Notes under the pieces: model-generated
What the model saw: the letters and a program-made list of their open reading frames with translations, nothing else
Database searches by the model: none
What the model was told of the DNA's origin: nothing
Source of the DNA: an uncultured Clostridia bacterium
Lineage (GTDB): Bacteria; Bacillota; Clostridia; Oscillospirales; Ruminococcaceae
Assembly: GCA_947631445.1 (NCBI GenBank)
Contig: CANRLN010000018.1
Location: forward strand, 1-34,367
Direction of reading: 5' to 3'
DNA: 34,367 bases
Made by a program: the position numbers and the translations under genes
Part shown: positions 34,024 to 34,367 of the stretch, one piece after another
How positions within the stretch are numbered: position 1 is the first letter of the stretch
Layout: the number at the start of each line of letters is the position of its first letter

Positions 34024-34367
34024 ATGGAAACAAAACAATTTAAAGCTGAATCAAAAAAACTTTTGGATATGATGATTAATTCAATCTATACCAACAAGGA
34101 TATATTTTTAAGAGAACTTATTTCTAATGCCTCTGATGCCATAGATAAAATGTATTTTAAGGCACTTACCGATACTTCAGTTGGCATGAACAAATCCGAC
34201 TTTGAAATTATGCTTACTGCCGACAAGGACGCAAGAACCCTTACCATTTCGGACAACGGAATTGGAATGACAGCGGAAGAACTTGAGGAAAACCTTGGCA
34301 CAATCGCTAAGAGTGGTTCGCTTGATTTTAAAACAGATAACGAACTTGGCGATGATGTGGATATTAT
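34024..34367 (+). CDS. htpG: Chaperone HtpG (Hsp90), N-terminal part
   Basis: The gene runs off the window after 114 codons. The visible part is the ATP-binding domain: [20 protein letters not shown], then [16 protein letters not shown] and the nucleotide-binding loop [22 protein letters not shown]. HtpG is the bacterial Hsp90 chaperone. The start at ATG 34024 follows GGAAAGGTG. The CIRCE site upstream indicates HrcA-controlled heat induction; in many bacteria htpG is not under CIRCE, so this is a notable though known arrangement. Confidence 0.95.
   Translation, partial: METKQFKAESKKLLDMMINSIYTNKDIFLRELISNASDAIDKMYFKALTDTSVGMNKSDFEIMLTADKDARTLTISDNGIGMTAEELEENLGTIAKSGSLDFKTDNELGDDVDI

Overview
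The window is low-GC Bacillota DNA, most likely from a Ruminococcus-like member of the Oscillospiraceae. Supporting signs are strong Shine-Dalgarno sites, near-consensus sigma-A promoters with 17-nt spacers, a dockerin-type protein, a CIRCE element before htpG, and calcium-binding secreted proteins. Two parts differ in character: an accessory, heavily eroded region (about 1-25.3 kb) and an ordinary chromosomal region (about 25.4 kb to the end).

Accessory region. Position 6-55 is the 3' half of a tRNA-Thr on the minus strand with no 5' half, as left at the far end of an element integrated into a tRNA gene. Next come a broken phage-type DUF2800 gene, a 1329-residue RTX-repeat protein and its presumed type I secretion genes: an ABC exporter broken by an out-of-frame deletion over the Q-loop, and an intact HlyD-like adaptor. 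Positions 8.2-11.5 kb hold a small acidic protein with a palindromic promoter, a triply broken Rpn-family nuclease gene, a small orphan protein that matches the Rpn C-terminal tail, and strong hairpins without T-tracts. Positions 11.7-17.7 kb look like a polymorphic-toxin locus: a structured repeat (copy A), a secreted 1051-residue protein (beta-rich N-terminus, TSP3 calcium repeats, VWA domain, and a C-terminal domain with permuted NlpC/P60-like His...Cys order), two small membrane proteins in the position of immunity genes, an oriT-like segment, repeat copy B, and a decayed SUKH-3 immunity gene on the other strand. Positions 17.9-23.1 kb are a visibly GC-richer cassette of FtsX-type permease, ABC ATPase, response regulator and histidine kinase, preceded by a zinc-ribbon gene remnant. 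This is typical cargo of clostridial conjugative elements, probably for peptide-antibiotic sensing and resistance. Repeat copy C (23.66-24.0 kb) then abuts a second SUKH-3 locus with further immunity-like genes.

Chromosomal region. The genes are a glucan branching enzyme (glgB) divergent from a TetR-type regulator, a membrane c-di-GMP phosphodiesterase (EAL with degenerate GGDEF), a tiny dockerin-like secreted protein, tRNA-Leu(UAG), a likely metF-CPBP protease-unknown operon, and htpG with a CIRCE operator, cut by the window end.

The parts that most deserve attention are the putative VWA-toxin/immunity locus with its dispersed structured repeat, and the Rpn nuclease with an internal ribosome-binding site plus a free-standing tail protein. 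All function statements rest on motif reading alone; no database search was possible.
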